A stretch of DNA of 64,000 nt from Stagonosporopsis chrysanthemi (taxonomy: Eukaryota; Ascomycota; Dothideomycetes; Pleosporales; Didymellaceae). This document shows positions 13,895 through 24,344 of the stretch, in pieces. The position numbers were made by a program, and so were the translations under genes. The notes under the pieces are model-generated. The model was not told the DNA's origin. It saw only the letters and a program-made list of their open reading frames with translations, and made no database searches. The DNA lies in NCBI GenBank assembly GCA_022560025.1, contig JAFISE010000087.1, positions 1-64,000 on the forward strand, given 5' to 3'. The stretch's first letter is position 1; each line of letters starts with the position of its first letter.

Positions 13895-14172
13895 TATAAA
13901 AACAAGCTTAGTTCTTTAAGCTTACTTTTTACTACCTAACAACTTCCTAACTTAGATGTGTCTTCTAACTACTCCTTAGTACAGTCTTCTCTAAGCTCCT
14001 AAGTATAAGAAGAGAAGCCTCTACAGAGTTTAGATAGATAGTTTTAAAGTATCTTTTTATACAAGACCTATAGAAATAGAGATCTAGTTCTATAGTTTAT
14101 TCTAGTGCTTCTATATACCTTATAGCAGATACCTATATAATTTAGACTTTTTTAGCATCCTGCGTTGTTATA
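13895..14172 (+). repeat. 3' LTR of retroelement B
   Basis: 278-bp LTR, RIP-mutated start tataaaaacaagctt, end gttata. It is followed by tagat (14173-14177), the partner of the duplication upstream of 9615. Confidence 0.88.
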
Positions 14173-14520
14173 TAGATTAAACAAAGGTAGATAACTTAAT
14201 AGGCTACTATAAAAGTACTAAGAGAGACAAGTATTAGCATAGTAACTAAAAAAACAAGCTTAGTAATAGTTAGTAGTAACTAGATAGAGTTTTTTTATTT
14301 AAGGTACTTATAGCAAGAATTAGTGTTTGTTAAAGAATAAAAACAAGCAGAGTACGCGTTATTTACTTAAAAAGCACACTGTAAGCAATTTAACCTAATT
14401 AGAAAGTAGATTAAACGCGTTTTTACAGTTACTATAACTTTAGTAAAAGCTACTCTGTTATAGTGTAAGCTCTTATAACAGCTATAAGCTTAGCAATAAT
14501 CTAATTTGCTTAGTTATTAT

Positions 14521-15005
14521 TAGGCTAGCAAACAAGTTTAGAGTACCTAGCAGTAGGTAGAGGTTAGGTTAAGGTTGCACAGACCTTAGAGTAGTAGTTA
14601 GGTTAAGGTTGCATAGGCTAGAAGTAAAAGTTAGGTAGAGGTACCTCTAGCGTAGGTAGAAGTAAGAGTTAGGTTGCACAGACCTAGGTTTAGGTTAAGT
14701 TAAGAGTACTTACTAGAGTACATAATTTTAAGTTGTAATAAATAGCTTATCTTGCTATAGAATAACTTTATTAGAGTAAGCCTACTACAGTGTGTAATAA
14801 TAGGCAGTAATAATTAGCACTCTTACTATAGGATAAAATCTTCTATAATATTAGTACAACCTCTACTTTACTTTAACTCTAAGTAGAGACAACTTAACTT
14901 CTACCTACTTAGCACTAACTTAGTGCAAGTAGGAGTTAGGTAGGGGTTAGGTACTGTTACGTGCTACCTTAACCTCTACTTAACCTCTACCTATTTACTA
15001 GCCTA
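14521..15005 (+). mobile_element. hAT-like MITE copy 2 (complete, 485 bp), inside retroelement A
   Basis: Terminal inverted repeats are taggctagcaaa and tttactagccta. The perfect 8-bp target duplication is gttattat at 14513-14520 and 15006-15013. The element has G-rich subterminal words such as taggtagaggttagg in both orientations near its ends, and no coding capacity. Element B carries the unoccupied version of this site near 13675, which confirms both boundaries. It inserted after element A, because it lies in A sequence. Confidence 0.9.
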
Positions 15006-15234
15006 GTTATTATTACTAAAGAGCTTGCCTAAGATAAATAAGTATAGAGTAGCTAATATAAGCTGTGTAGTAAACCTAAATAAAAGTTAATAATAGTAAA
15101 AAAAACTAGAGTCTTAAGACAGATAAAAGTTAGATATATTTTATACTCTTCTAAAGTTTAAACCTTTATAGTATAAGAATTTTCTTTATAATTTTGCAGA
15201 ATTAAAGACAATCTACTTATAAAGAGAGAGGTAA

Positions 15235-15512
15235 TATAAGAATAAGCCTAGTTCTTTAAGACTACTTTATACTACCTAACAACTATCTAACTTAGATCTG
15301 TCTTCTAACTGCTTCTTAGTACAGTCTTTTCTAAGCTTCTAGGTATAAGAAGAGAAGTCTCTATAGAGTTTAGATAGATAGTTTTAAAGTATTCTTTTAT
15401 ACAAGACCTATAAGAATAGAGATCTAGTTCTATAGTTTATTCTAGTGCTTTTATACACCTTGTAGCAGATACCTATGCAATTTAGACTTCTCTAGCATCC
15501 TGCGTCGTTATA
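15235..15512 (+). repeat. 3' LTR of retroelement A
   Basis: 278-bp LTR aligned with the other three copies. It is followed by gtaat, the 5-bp duplication, and then by the right half of MITE copy 1. Confidence 0.9.
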
Positions 15513-15724
15513 GTAATAATAGGCAGTAATAATTAGCTCTCTTGCTATAAGATAAAATCTTCTACAATATTAGTACAACTTTTACTCTACTCTAACTCTA
15601 AGTAGAGACAACCTAACCTCTACCTACTTAGTATTAGCTTAGCGCAGGTAGAGGTTAGGTAGAGGTTAGGTACTGTCACGTGCTACCCTAACCCCTACCT
15701 AACCCCTACCTATTTGCTAGCCTA
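15513..15724 (+). mobile_element. hAT-like MITE copy 1, right half
   Basis: It continues the element interrupted at 3228. The two halves minus the 5-bp duplication total 485 bp, exactly the length of the intact copy. It ends with the inverted repeat tttgctagccta, followed by gttagtag (15725-15732). Its C-rich stretch (ctaaccccta words) is less mutated than the left half. Confidence 0.87.
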
Positions 15725-15764
15725 GTTAGTAGTTTATTATATAATATGTCTTTCTAAGAGTATA

Positions 15765-17206
15765 CTATCTAGATAAGAAAGTACAACTTAGAGTAAAGCA
15801 GACTACAATTGTAAAGAGAAGCCAGCTAGATGTTTGTTTACTGTGAAGCGCGAAGCTTGTGCTCTGTTCGGGTGCAGGACTGCTGGATAAGCTCTTAGGG
15901 CCTTGAGTAGAGCTTGTAGGTGAACTAGCAGCATTTGTGCCGTCGGACAAAGATGTAGTCTACGCACTTTAGTAAGGTCTTAACAGAAGGATTGTTGTCA
16001 TGTACCTGAGATGAAGTAGTACTTGTGCTTACCGAAGTTGAAGAGTTGGACGAGCGGTCATCTGAGTCGCCGAACTGGCGGTACCAGTTCTCTTCTGGGT
16101 CTCCAAGACATTCTCCTACAGTGACGGCCCTGTAACCAAGTTGGGTGAGTGTGGACAACATGAACTCGGTGAGATTGTTAGCCGTCTGTTCAAGAATGTC
16201 ATGGCCAATAACGAGCGAAGAATCCTTCTCTGGGGTGGCACCAGCCTTAGTGACGTTCCCCATGAACCAGTCTTTGGAGTTTTGGATTTTGAATGCATCA
16301 GCCTGTAGGTAATCTTCGGTAGCGATATCGTAGTAGACGAGATGGTATCCAAGATTACTCGTATCTGTTTGGCAAGCTTCATTGCAATCCGCGTATGGTG
16401 GGCGCAGGTACGTTGGGATTTTTCCAACAATGTTATTAAGCGCCATCTCGACATTCCAGATCTGGTTCTTGCGATCCTGGGATGAAATCAAAGACAAGTT
16501 CAGATGCGTCCACGTATGTGAAGCGATTTGATGACCTTCTGTGTCCATGCGCTTAATCGTGCTGATATGCTCTTTCGTCTTGTCAATTTGCCCTTTGCCG
16601 ATGTTATTCCCGGTGATGAAGAACGTTGCCTTGGCATTGTAGCTCTTAAGCAGATCGAGAATGTGATCAGTGAAATGTTTCTGCGGACCATCGTCGTAGG
16701 TGAGAGCGATCATGCCTGGGTGCTTGCACTTCCATACACCTGCTCCTCCATAGAGAACTGATCCAAACTTTGGACGTGGGATTGACGACGTGTTTTTCCC
16801 TTCCGGATGCAGATTCTCTGGACATGCGGGACCATATTTCCACTGGCAGTTGGGAGAATAACAGTGATTGTCGGTAGTGCCACAAACTGCGGGTATCAAC
16901 AGTGAAACATAGCCAATGGTTGTCCTACTTACATCCAACTATGGAGCAGCATTTGCCTTGAGGGCAAGATCCAATTCCCTCACCACATTCACGATCGTCT
17001 GCGCGTGCTTTCAAAGCCGGCTGACTGTGAGCCTGAGTGCTCACAAGGCCTCCAGAATGAAGAGTAGCAATCAAGTTCTCGGCTCTTCGATCGACCTGGT
17101 CAAGACCCAAAATTTGGGGCAGCCCAGTGCTGCCATGCGCGCTCGCAAGTGACGCGAGGGCGGCAGCGAGGGCGGCAGCGAGGGCGATTGTCTTACAGAA
17201 GAACAT
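15765..17206 (-). CDS. GPI-anchored chitin deacetylase (CBM18 + CE4)
   Basis: Predicted 449 aa from three exons: 17206-16933, 16886-16006 and 15959-15765, with 46-bp GT-AG introns at 16887-16932 and 15960-16005. The ATG at 17206 opens an Ala/Leu-rich signal peptide (about residues 1-23). A CBM18 chitin-binding module with eight cysteines follows (about 74-115); its core is rebuilt exactly across intron 1. The CE4 polysaccharide-deacetylase domain shows TYDDGP (metal and base Asp), SHTWTH (metal His pair), RPPY and VIGHD. The C-terminus is Ser/Thr-rich and ends in a hydrophobic tail after intron 2, as in GPI-anchored wall enzymes. By family it would convert chitin to chitosan at the cell wall, which can also mask chitin from plant chitinases and receptors. 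Its stop lies 33 bp from the transposon duplication, and the last coding bases are unusually AT-rich. Confidence 0.92.
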
Positions 17207-20200
17207 GCCGCTAGCTTCTCCAATCTTTTTTGATGTACTGTGAACGTTTGAAAGCAAGGGAATGCAAAGAATGTAATGATGTCGTAACGACTGTGGTCTG
17301 ATAGCGAAGGCAACACTAAGGCCTAAAGACAAAGAGAAGGAGGAGCCAGAGTGAGACAGACATTATGGGCGACACACGCATTTCATGAAAAGCGCAAGAA
17401 CGGAGTTGGGAGGATGCGACCCTTGCAAAAGCATCCCCGCTTGTTCCCGGTCATGATTGAAATGTGTGAGGCGCCCTACCGGTGACCTGAGAACAGTTAC
17501 TGACCCCTGGGTGACAAGACTTCAACTTCGGTTTACATGCCGCCACAGGTCCACATCGTGGTCTCACGGCGCACGATTGGAAGACACTTTCTTAGCCTGG
17601 GGCGCGGCATCCATGCCAGGCAGTTGCCAAGCTACAAATCTTGAAGGTGGAAATGTAGTGGACCACGAACAGTTACAGAAGTGATCCTGTCAGCGGTAGA
17701 TTGCATTAACTTTGTTCGCACAGCTTGCAAAAGCGCTTGCGAGACTTCACGATGTATGAGTCGCGGTCGCATGCAAGATTGGAGTCGGTGATCCTCGCTT
17801 TCCAGGCCCTCGACTGGCACGTTGGCAGTGGAGCATATTCACAGCCTTGTGGTGTATGCAGGTACACTGCCGCAGCTGCTAAGCTGATTTTGGCTGTGCC
17901 AATACAGTATGGACAAAGGTGAGCTGGGGTCTCTTCTTGATTGGTCAGTTCGTTTCGCTCAGGCTCCTGCCAAGCTTTTTGGGCCAGAGACGTGCCGAGG
18001 CAGCAGATCTACTCCAGATGTTTGCAAGGCGACTTACGCAACACGTGAGTGCGGATTTGGCCTTGCAAATGTTCAAGAGTCAAGTGATCTAAGGGATCTC
18101 TCGAACATTTTTGTGTCGATAGCAGGTGCAATGCGTGGATTGACCGTCAAGTGTCACTGCCTACAGTATGTAACGGATAAACTTGTAACCAATAATGGCT
18201 ACTGTCAGTTGCTTAGCCATGTCGTTCGATTGGCAGCTTTTTGCAAGTTGCCACCATTACTGACTCACGCCTTATCTGCGTTGTTCTCATCAATGACTTG
18301 CTCGTTGCCAGAGCAGTATTTTAGCCGAACCGCAACCCAAGGCGGGCCAAGCTTAATTGGATATGGGCGCCTCATACAACCTTATTGTTGCGAAGAATTT
18401 ATCTGTCCGTGTTCTGAACAGGTGCGCCTGACTCCAGGTTTGGTTGCGAGATGCTTCCGTTCCCATATACTCCCGCATCGCTGACTGAGGTTCACGGTTT
18501 CACAGAGCAATGTCGCGGTCACTCTCCCGCACTATAATGCATAGCACAACAGACGGACCTCTGTAGCGGACGCACTATTTTTTGGCATCTGTCGTCAAGT
18601 GTAATGTCGCATTGATCTAAGTCGTCATTCAGACTCATTCCTGGTACAGATGCTGCCACCCCCCCCCCCCTAGCAGATTACAGCTGTCAAAGACTTTCAC
18701 TGTCTCCATTCGCGAAAGCACTTTCTTTGGGACTCACGGTCTTATTTAGTCTTGGTGCAAATGACCTTCTAACAATAGCGGTACTTCGAGCATTGCGGGA
18801 TACCAGGCACCGCCGAGGACAAAATCAAGTTGACAAACGACATCCATGATGCTGATAGCCATTGCTCATACCATCGTAGATTCATACTTTGTATACCTGA
18901 ATACTCTCGCGTGAGAACAACATATTTCCTTGTGTTCCCAACCCCTGTTCGTTCGGTCCTCCAAAAGTATAGCATTCAACCGACACTGGTTGTCGCAAAT
19001 CCAAAAACACATGCTATTACATCCTCTCGACCATACTGAACGATCGTCCCCACGCCCACAGCTCTCCATTTTAGGACCAAGACAGGTTGTATCAGTAAAG
19101 CGCATGCCCGAAACTGAATTCAGCCAACAAGAAATGGGTTACCGTCTACGGTTGTTTGACAGTATAAGATCCCGACTGGCTCTCCATGACAAACTGGTGG
19201 CCACACAGAATGCGTGCTTAGTGAGTGCGACTTAAAACCATGCCAATTCTCGAGACTAGCCTCCTGCTTATCAAGGTTTGTCTGGACAAATGCTGCACAT
19301 AGTCTTGCCCAGTCCTCCGCGCCTCATGATTTGCTGGTCCTTTGAGGAGCCGCTCCTTGTCCTCGTCTCGAAGCAAAGATTTCTCTTGCTTCCAATCGTG
19401 ATGCGGCCATGAGTCGAGCACCGAGTCGGCGAAGTAGATCATCTTGATTCGATAGTGCTGAGACGTCGCGCGACCAACGTTACACAATTCGAAATGAGGT
19501 ATTGTCCTTAGTGGTTATGAGCCTGCCGACGAGGGAGGCGCAGGAAAAGAAAGAAAGACAGGCAGTGACAGTGAAAGAAGCTTCGCGTAATGCACTCCAC
19601 ACCTTATAAGCCCGTTAAATGTGCCAGCGTCGTTAGGAAGCTCGAGATTCTGTTCACGGCTGCTGCCGAAGTCCCGAAGTTTTCGGGCGAGAGATCTTGG
19701 CGGTGTGACACTCAAGGTTCCCTCAGGTGGCTACATGTCGAGTGTCCAATCAATCAAACATGGCTTTCACGCGATAAGAAAAATCTCGTTTCTTTCAGGC
19801 GATCATGGTCCAGAATCATAGGACCCTTAGACGTGCCTATGACGGTTACATACACTGCAGAACACAGCTATATCTGGCTCTACCTAGGTAATGGACGAAT
19901 ACAAAGAATGCAGCATGCACTTAATTTCTGCGAGGACGAGGCCGTTCCATACAATGTTGGTATAGAGCAATAGAATGTTCTAGTAGACAGAGAGCTCTAT
20001 TGTCTATCTTGATAATAGCTCAGAAAAAATGAGCTTCTCAGCAGTAACCAATACATTTCTTTCGTGGAACCGATTTGTAGTCCGCTTCCGCGGTCTCAAT
20101 TGTGGTTCTCTTGATGTGTTGATGAATCATTGCCATAGTTCGAGACTTTCAGATGTGTACACTTCACGGCTAGAGCATTGAAGGAGGCATGCTTGTTGTT

Positions 20201-20270
20201 GATATTATAATTATGTTGTTTATGTCTGGCCGTGAAAAGAGTCCCTGGCACGAGAATCTAGGAGTGGTAT
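17207..20270. other. Intergenic region, no supported gene
   Basis: Balanced-GC sequence. It holds a run of 12 C at 18659-18670 and several short open frames on both strands (longest 17909-18484), none with a recognisable domain or codon pattern. The first few hundred bases are presumably the chitin deacetylase promoter. Confidence 0.5.
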
Positions 20271-22260
20271 TCACACGGCGGCAGCAATGTGACTATCCAG
20301 CAGGGTCCCAATATCGCCAACAAATATGCTTAGGACGAAACACGCTCCTCCGAAGGCAATGGAAATCCAGTATGGCCACCTGTATGCGAGAGAAAACGCC
20401 TCTTGAGCACTCGCAATAATCATGTCGTAGCTGTTCCTGTTCAGAACCAACGAGCTTGTCGCTAGGATCTCGCGTAGCTGTTCGAACTGCGCGTTGGCCA
20501 CAAGTTCGGTCATATGCGCAATCAGTGCTAATCCTTCAGGCCTGAAGGGGTTGACGATAGCGTTTCCAGCAATTGTGTTGGTAGCGACAATCTCAGTCGC
20601 ATAGATGGTGACATTGTGGTAGAACAGGTTGGAGGCCACTGCGAACGTAATGGCGCCACCAATATAGCGCAGACTGAGTGTAATCGCAGTCACTGTGGCA
20701 ATGAGCTCATCGGGACAGGCAATTTGTGCGATGATAGAACACGGAATGATAACACCCCCTACACCAAGGGCCGCCAGAGTGACGAGGCCATACATGGTGC
20801 TCAGGTTTTGTGGAGTCGAGACTGACATTGCACCAGTACCAGCAGTCATCACGGCGGTGAAGAAAAGGAGTAGTAGGCGGATACGTCCCTTCGTCACGGG
20901 AATAAGAATCAGACAGATGGCAGCACCAACAATAATGCCAAAGCCGATGGGTAGGGATCGAACACCGACTCCGATAGGGTCGTCGCCTGGAACAGTCAGT
21001 TCTGACTCCATACTTAGATATGCCAGACGTACCGTAGACGTTGTAGATTTGCGTAGGCCAGAAGAGCAGCAAAACGAAAAAGTTGCCGCCACTAAGCCAC
21101 GTTATCAAAAGAATAACAACCATAGTCTTTTTAGCTTTCTTGAACAATGCACGAGGTACCATTGGATGTGGCGCGTAGAATTCCCACACAAAGAAGGCGG
21201 CGATCATAAGGATACCAAGGACAAGAGGCACGATATTGTGTACACTTCCCCAGACATACTGTAATCACGTTAACATCTATCGAATGCTGCGCAGCTCGCG
21301 ACTTGCCTGAGAGGCGCCCCACTGAAGACCCATCATGAAGCATGTGATACCGCCGATGCTAAGAATACCACCAACGTAGTCGATACGTTTGAGCACGTGA
21401 GTTGCAGTGTATTCCGCTGTGAGACGAGATGGATCGTGATAGCAGAAGACGCAGAGAACAAGGCCGACGAAGTTCCAGATGCCGACAAGGATGCCATTGT
21501 AGCGCCAATTGCTAGCTTCAGCGATGAGCTGAGCATACAGCACAGAAGGGCAGAAGGGTAGGATGGTCAAGACGATGAGACCGACATATTTGCCACGATC
21601 CTTTACAGGTACGACTTCGGCTGTCCCAGCAAGCGCAATGAGTTCGTTAAGGCCAGCGCCTATTCCAGAAAACACATTCCCCGCTACAGTGGTCAGTACT
21701 GTCGAGATAAGAAGTCTTCGGGGGTACATACCAATGGCGATGTTCATGGTGTTCGCTGTTGCAGTGATGATAGGACCCACAATTAGACACACTTGTCCGA
21801 CAATGGCGACCTTCTGGCGCCCAAATAGATCTGAGAGTGCACCAACAAATGGACAGAGAGCTGCATTGGGGATCAGATAGCCGATAACGAACCAGACCCA
21901 TCGATCGACTCCCCCAATATCATTGTAGATGAGTGGTAGAACAGAGCCAAACAAGAACAGCGGGATTTGAGAACCAATCCAGAGAAAAGACATGCACAGT
22001 AAAGTCATGAAAAGCTTGCCATTCATCTGTGTTCCTAATCAGTAGAGTCCCATACTTCTGTGCGGTTGACTGACCTTTTCGTGAACAGTTAGGCCTTTGC
22101 TAACTGTTGGAGCCAGAGCCAACTGCTCGCCCCTTTCCAACTCACTGGGTGGCGTCCTATCTTGCCACTCACGATGCGCAGCATTATCGCTACTCTTCTC
22201 AAGATGGCGAACGTTGGTGTCATGAGGGTCATGACCCGGTGTTTGCATTGCATGACCCAT
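20271..22260 (-). CDS. MFS efflux transporter, TRI12 (trichothecene efflux pump) type
   Basis: Predicted 599 aa from five exons: 22260-22075, 22026-21732, 21683-21307, 21258-21033 and 20986-20271. Introns are 22027-22074 (GTCAGT donor), 21684-21731, 21259-21306 (GC-AG) and 20987-21032. A hydrophilic N-terminus of about 60 residues precedes many hydrophobic helices, consistent with the 14-helix drug:H+ antiporter class. The inter-helix signature GALSDLFGRQK (motif A type) is clear, and splicing restores continuous helices at each junction. Members of this group export toxins or drugs across the plasma membrane. No biosynthetic genes lie next to it, so the substrate cannot be told. The 48-bp second intron is a multiple of three with no stop, so retention would add 16 residues without breaking the frame. 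Confidence 0.88.
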
Positions 22261-24344
22261 GGTGCTGGCACCTCCTATCGGGTAGTGAGAGGCGGCCAGG
22301 TGGTGAAACGCTACGAAGAAGGTTTGACAGATGCAGCCCCTGATTCACAAGATGGTGCACGCGAAGTGCAGGTCTATATCCTCAGAGACGACGCTAGTGT
22401 CACTTGTTGGACTTCAACGCGCAGACAAGCCGCGGTAAGTAGCTGCAAACAGACGCGTCCTACGATTTGGCACGCATTCTCTAACAAGGAGCGAGGCTGT
22501 TTGCTAGCCAACTAATGATGATCAAAAGCACGCCTGTCGATCAAAAAGTGGGGATGCAGTGGACGGCGCTTGTTAGAATGCGGGGTCCCCGCGCGGAGGG
22601 CTTGCGAACCAGATGGATGGGCTCACCATGACACATACAAGGGCTAACACCTTTCCATCCCATATCGATTTGCGCATGTAAAGAGCCACCTCGCGCCTCG
22701 ATTTCACCTGTTGTCCTCGTCACGACTCGTCCTGATCCGCCTCTCCCGTGGCTAGGGTGTAAGGTCCCCGGTGAGAAATGGTACTTTTCGGCATTCTGAG
22801 TCATTATCCACTTTACAGGCAATGATCTCGATGATGTACTTATTGATGTATTGCGCTCATGTTGCGCCGAGGTTGTGTAGACTCGATTCCTGTTTTCATT
22901 GGTCGAGAGCACTGTTTTCTAACTTGGATACTCTAGTGACGGGCCGTAGCAATGGTCTGGCGCAAGTCTATTGACGTCGAGTACTTTGACTAGCGCAAAC
23001 TGCGATTGTCAGCACTGGACGCAAACTTTTGTGGTCATTGTCGCGAGCTTCAATCAACCTTGGAGCACTCGAATTGTTGCAGTTTGTGTTTGCGTGTGAA
23101 GCATGTTGCTCTGTACTATTATTGTCGCATCCAGTTCAATGTCAGTCCTGGATGATGACCTGGTACGTAGGTCAGTCGCCGGCTAAACCGTGCCTTTAGG
23201 TCTAGCACAACAAGACTGCTCCTGCAAAAAAAAATCAGCGAGTTGTGCACGTCTTACTCTCTGGTCTGACAACCAGTCGTAGGGAATCTGAGGCTATTTG
23301 AGCCGGTATGACCAAAAGTCGGGTACATCAAGTTCTAACGCTGTGTGCAGAGCAGCTCCACGTGCTTCTCATACGAGAGCTTCTAGACAGGCCTGGTTTG
23401 ATACTCAGAATCGGGTGGTGATGAAGTTAAATCCTCCCTTCTGACAGGGCTAGGTGTTGAGTTTGGCAAGCATGCCATGGGTGCGCTCGGCTCGTACAAT
23501 CAGCAGAAGGGGTGTGGTCAGTCCAGCAAGCTATCCCGGACAAACTCAACGCCTAATGAGCAAAGTATTTCGAACCGCAAGAACAATACCATGCTTTGCA
23601 CGGACATACCTGTGTGAGTGAGAGTGGGATCACTCTTATCTTCGAGTTCACCTTGGCAGCTCGAACCTTTTACCGATAAGTTGGAATTGCGCGTACACGA
23701 ATCCTGTGTGTAAACATGTTCATTGTATCGCACAAGCAGAGACAGACATGAGTATTCATTGCGTGCCGAGGCATGGAGGAGAAGACGACAGTGAGCTTTA
23801 CTCACTCAGCAGTGAGGAATCACTAGCTCTGGACCAAGGAGTTATCATGACAAATATGCGTAGGCTGCATAACATCTAGCAACTAAATTTCCTTCGTAGG
23901 TGATACTGGATCCCTGATATCGTGTTGGGGCTATGTACTATGTGCAGTCCAGGCTAACCGCCATATGTGGACTTGGAGCACGATCGGCTGCTTCGAATAT
24001 GACAGAAAGATACCTTCAAATCACCTCAGCGCTGAAGCACATCCACTGATCTCATTCCATGGTTGGCAACTGTGAGATTCTGTTTGGTCGGAGCAATGGC
24101 GTTCGCCTCGGCTCGTGTCGAGTGACGTGGTCGCATATTGAGTGTATGCTATGCAAACACGAAATCAATCATTCGTTGAGGAACCGAAAGCTGAGCCATG
24201 ACTAGAGATGCTCTCAGTAAGTTAGGTACCATAAAACCGCAACGAGATACTTAGGAGCTAGGTGTATTACGTCATCAACCTACGGTGCCACTAGCGCGTC
24301 CTCACGCGTGTGATGAACAAGACCACAACACACCACTATTCAAG
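22261..24344. other. Intergenic region between MFS and F-box genes, no supported gene
   Basis: It contains only short unremarkable open frames in both orientations (for example 22541-22912 and 23518-23805), without domains, signal peptides or splice-compatible continuations that I could find. Confidence 0.5.

Larger units (their letters stand above)
9615..14172 (+). mobile_element. Ty3/gypsy retrotransposon B (same family, internally deleted), nested in A
   Basis: LTRs lie at 9615-9892 and 13895-14172 with a perfect 5-bp duplication, tagat, at 9610-9614 and 14173-14177. The sequence after the 5' LTR follows element A closely through gag and protease. It then jumps near 12770 from the A-equivalent of about 5937 to about 9055, so reverse transcriptase, RNase H, integrase and chromodomain (about 3.1 kb) are missing. 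A 431-bp foldback element interrupts it at 11840. It must have been mobilised by an intact relative, or deleted after insertion. Confidence 0.9.
3229..15512 (+). mobile_element. Ty3/gypsy (chromovirus-like) LTR retrotransposon A, RIP-inactivated, with nested insertions
   Basis: It is bounded by 278-bp LTRs at 3229-3506 and 15235-15512. It is flanked by a 5-bp duplication, ataat (3224-3228) and gtaat (15513-15517). Removing nested element B with its duplication, and the nested MITE with its duplication, leaves about 7.2 kb, a normal gypsy size. The internal + strand carries decayed gag with a CCHC knuckle, protease, reverse transcriptase, RNase H, integrase and a C-terminal chromodomain, in the order typical of chromoviruses. 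All frames are riddled with TAA and TAG, so it cannot move by itself. It is inserted inside the MITE whose halves flank it. Confidence 0.9.
1..15732. other. AT-rich RIP-mutated block (gene-free transposon compartment)
   Basis: The stretch is dominated by TA, TAG and CTA words and has no convincing intact gene. Stops in the decayed coding remnants are TAA or TAG, as expected from C-to-T change at CAA, CAG and TGG. TGA, TGG, TCA and CCA are almost absent, while TGC, TGT, ACA and GCA persist. The composition changes sharply just right of 15,732, where ordinary coding sequence begins. This pattern is the known signature of repeat-induced point mutation in ascomycetes. Its right end coincides with the target-site duplication of the outermost transposon. 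Confidence 0.93.

Noticed and set aside
17909..18484. 191-codon open frame with 11 or more cysteines
   Set aside because: It starts with ATG but has no signal peptide, domain, TATA box or coding-like pattern. Random frames of this length are possible in about 48 kb of balanced-GC DNA.
18659..18670. Run of 12 C as a regulatory or structural element
   Set aside because: A homopolymer of this size can be slippage or assembly noise, and nothing around it suggests function.
19590..19973. 127-codon open frame
   Set aside because: No motif, overlapping frames on both strands, no splice-compatible continuation.
22039..22260. Separate small gene upstream of the MFS pump
   Set aside because: Its frame joins the pump exactly across a 48-bp GTCAGT-ACAG intron, so it is the first exon.
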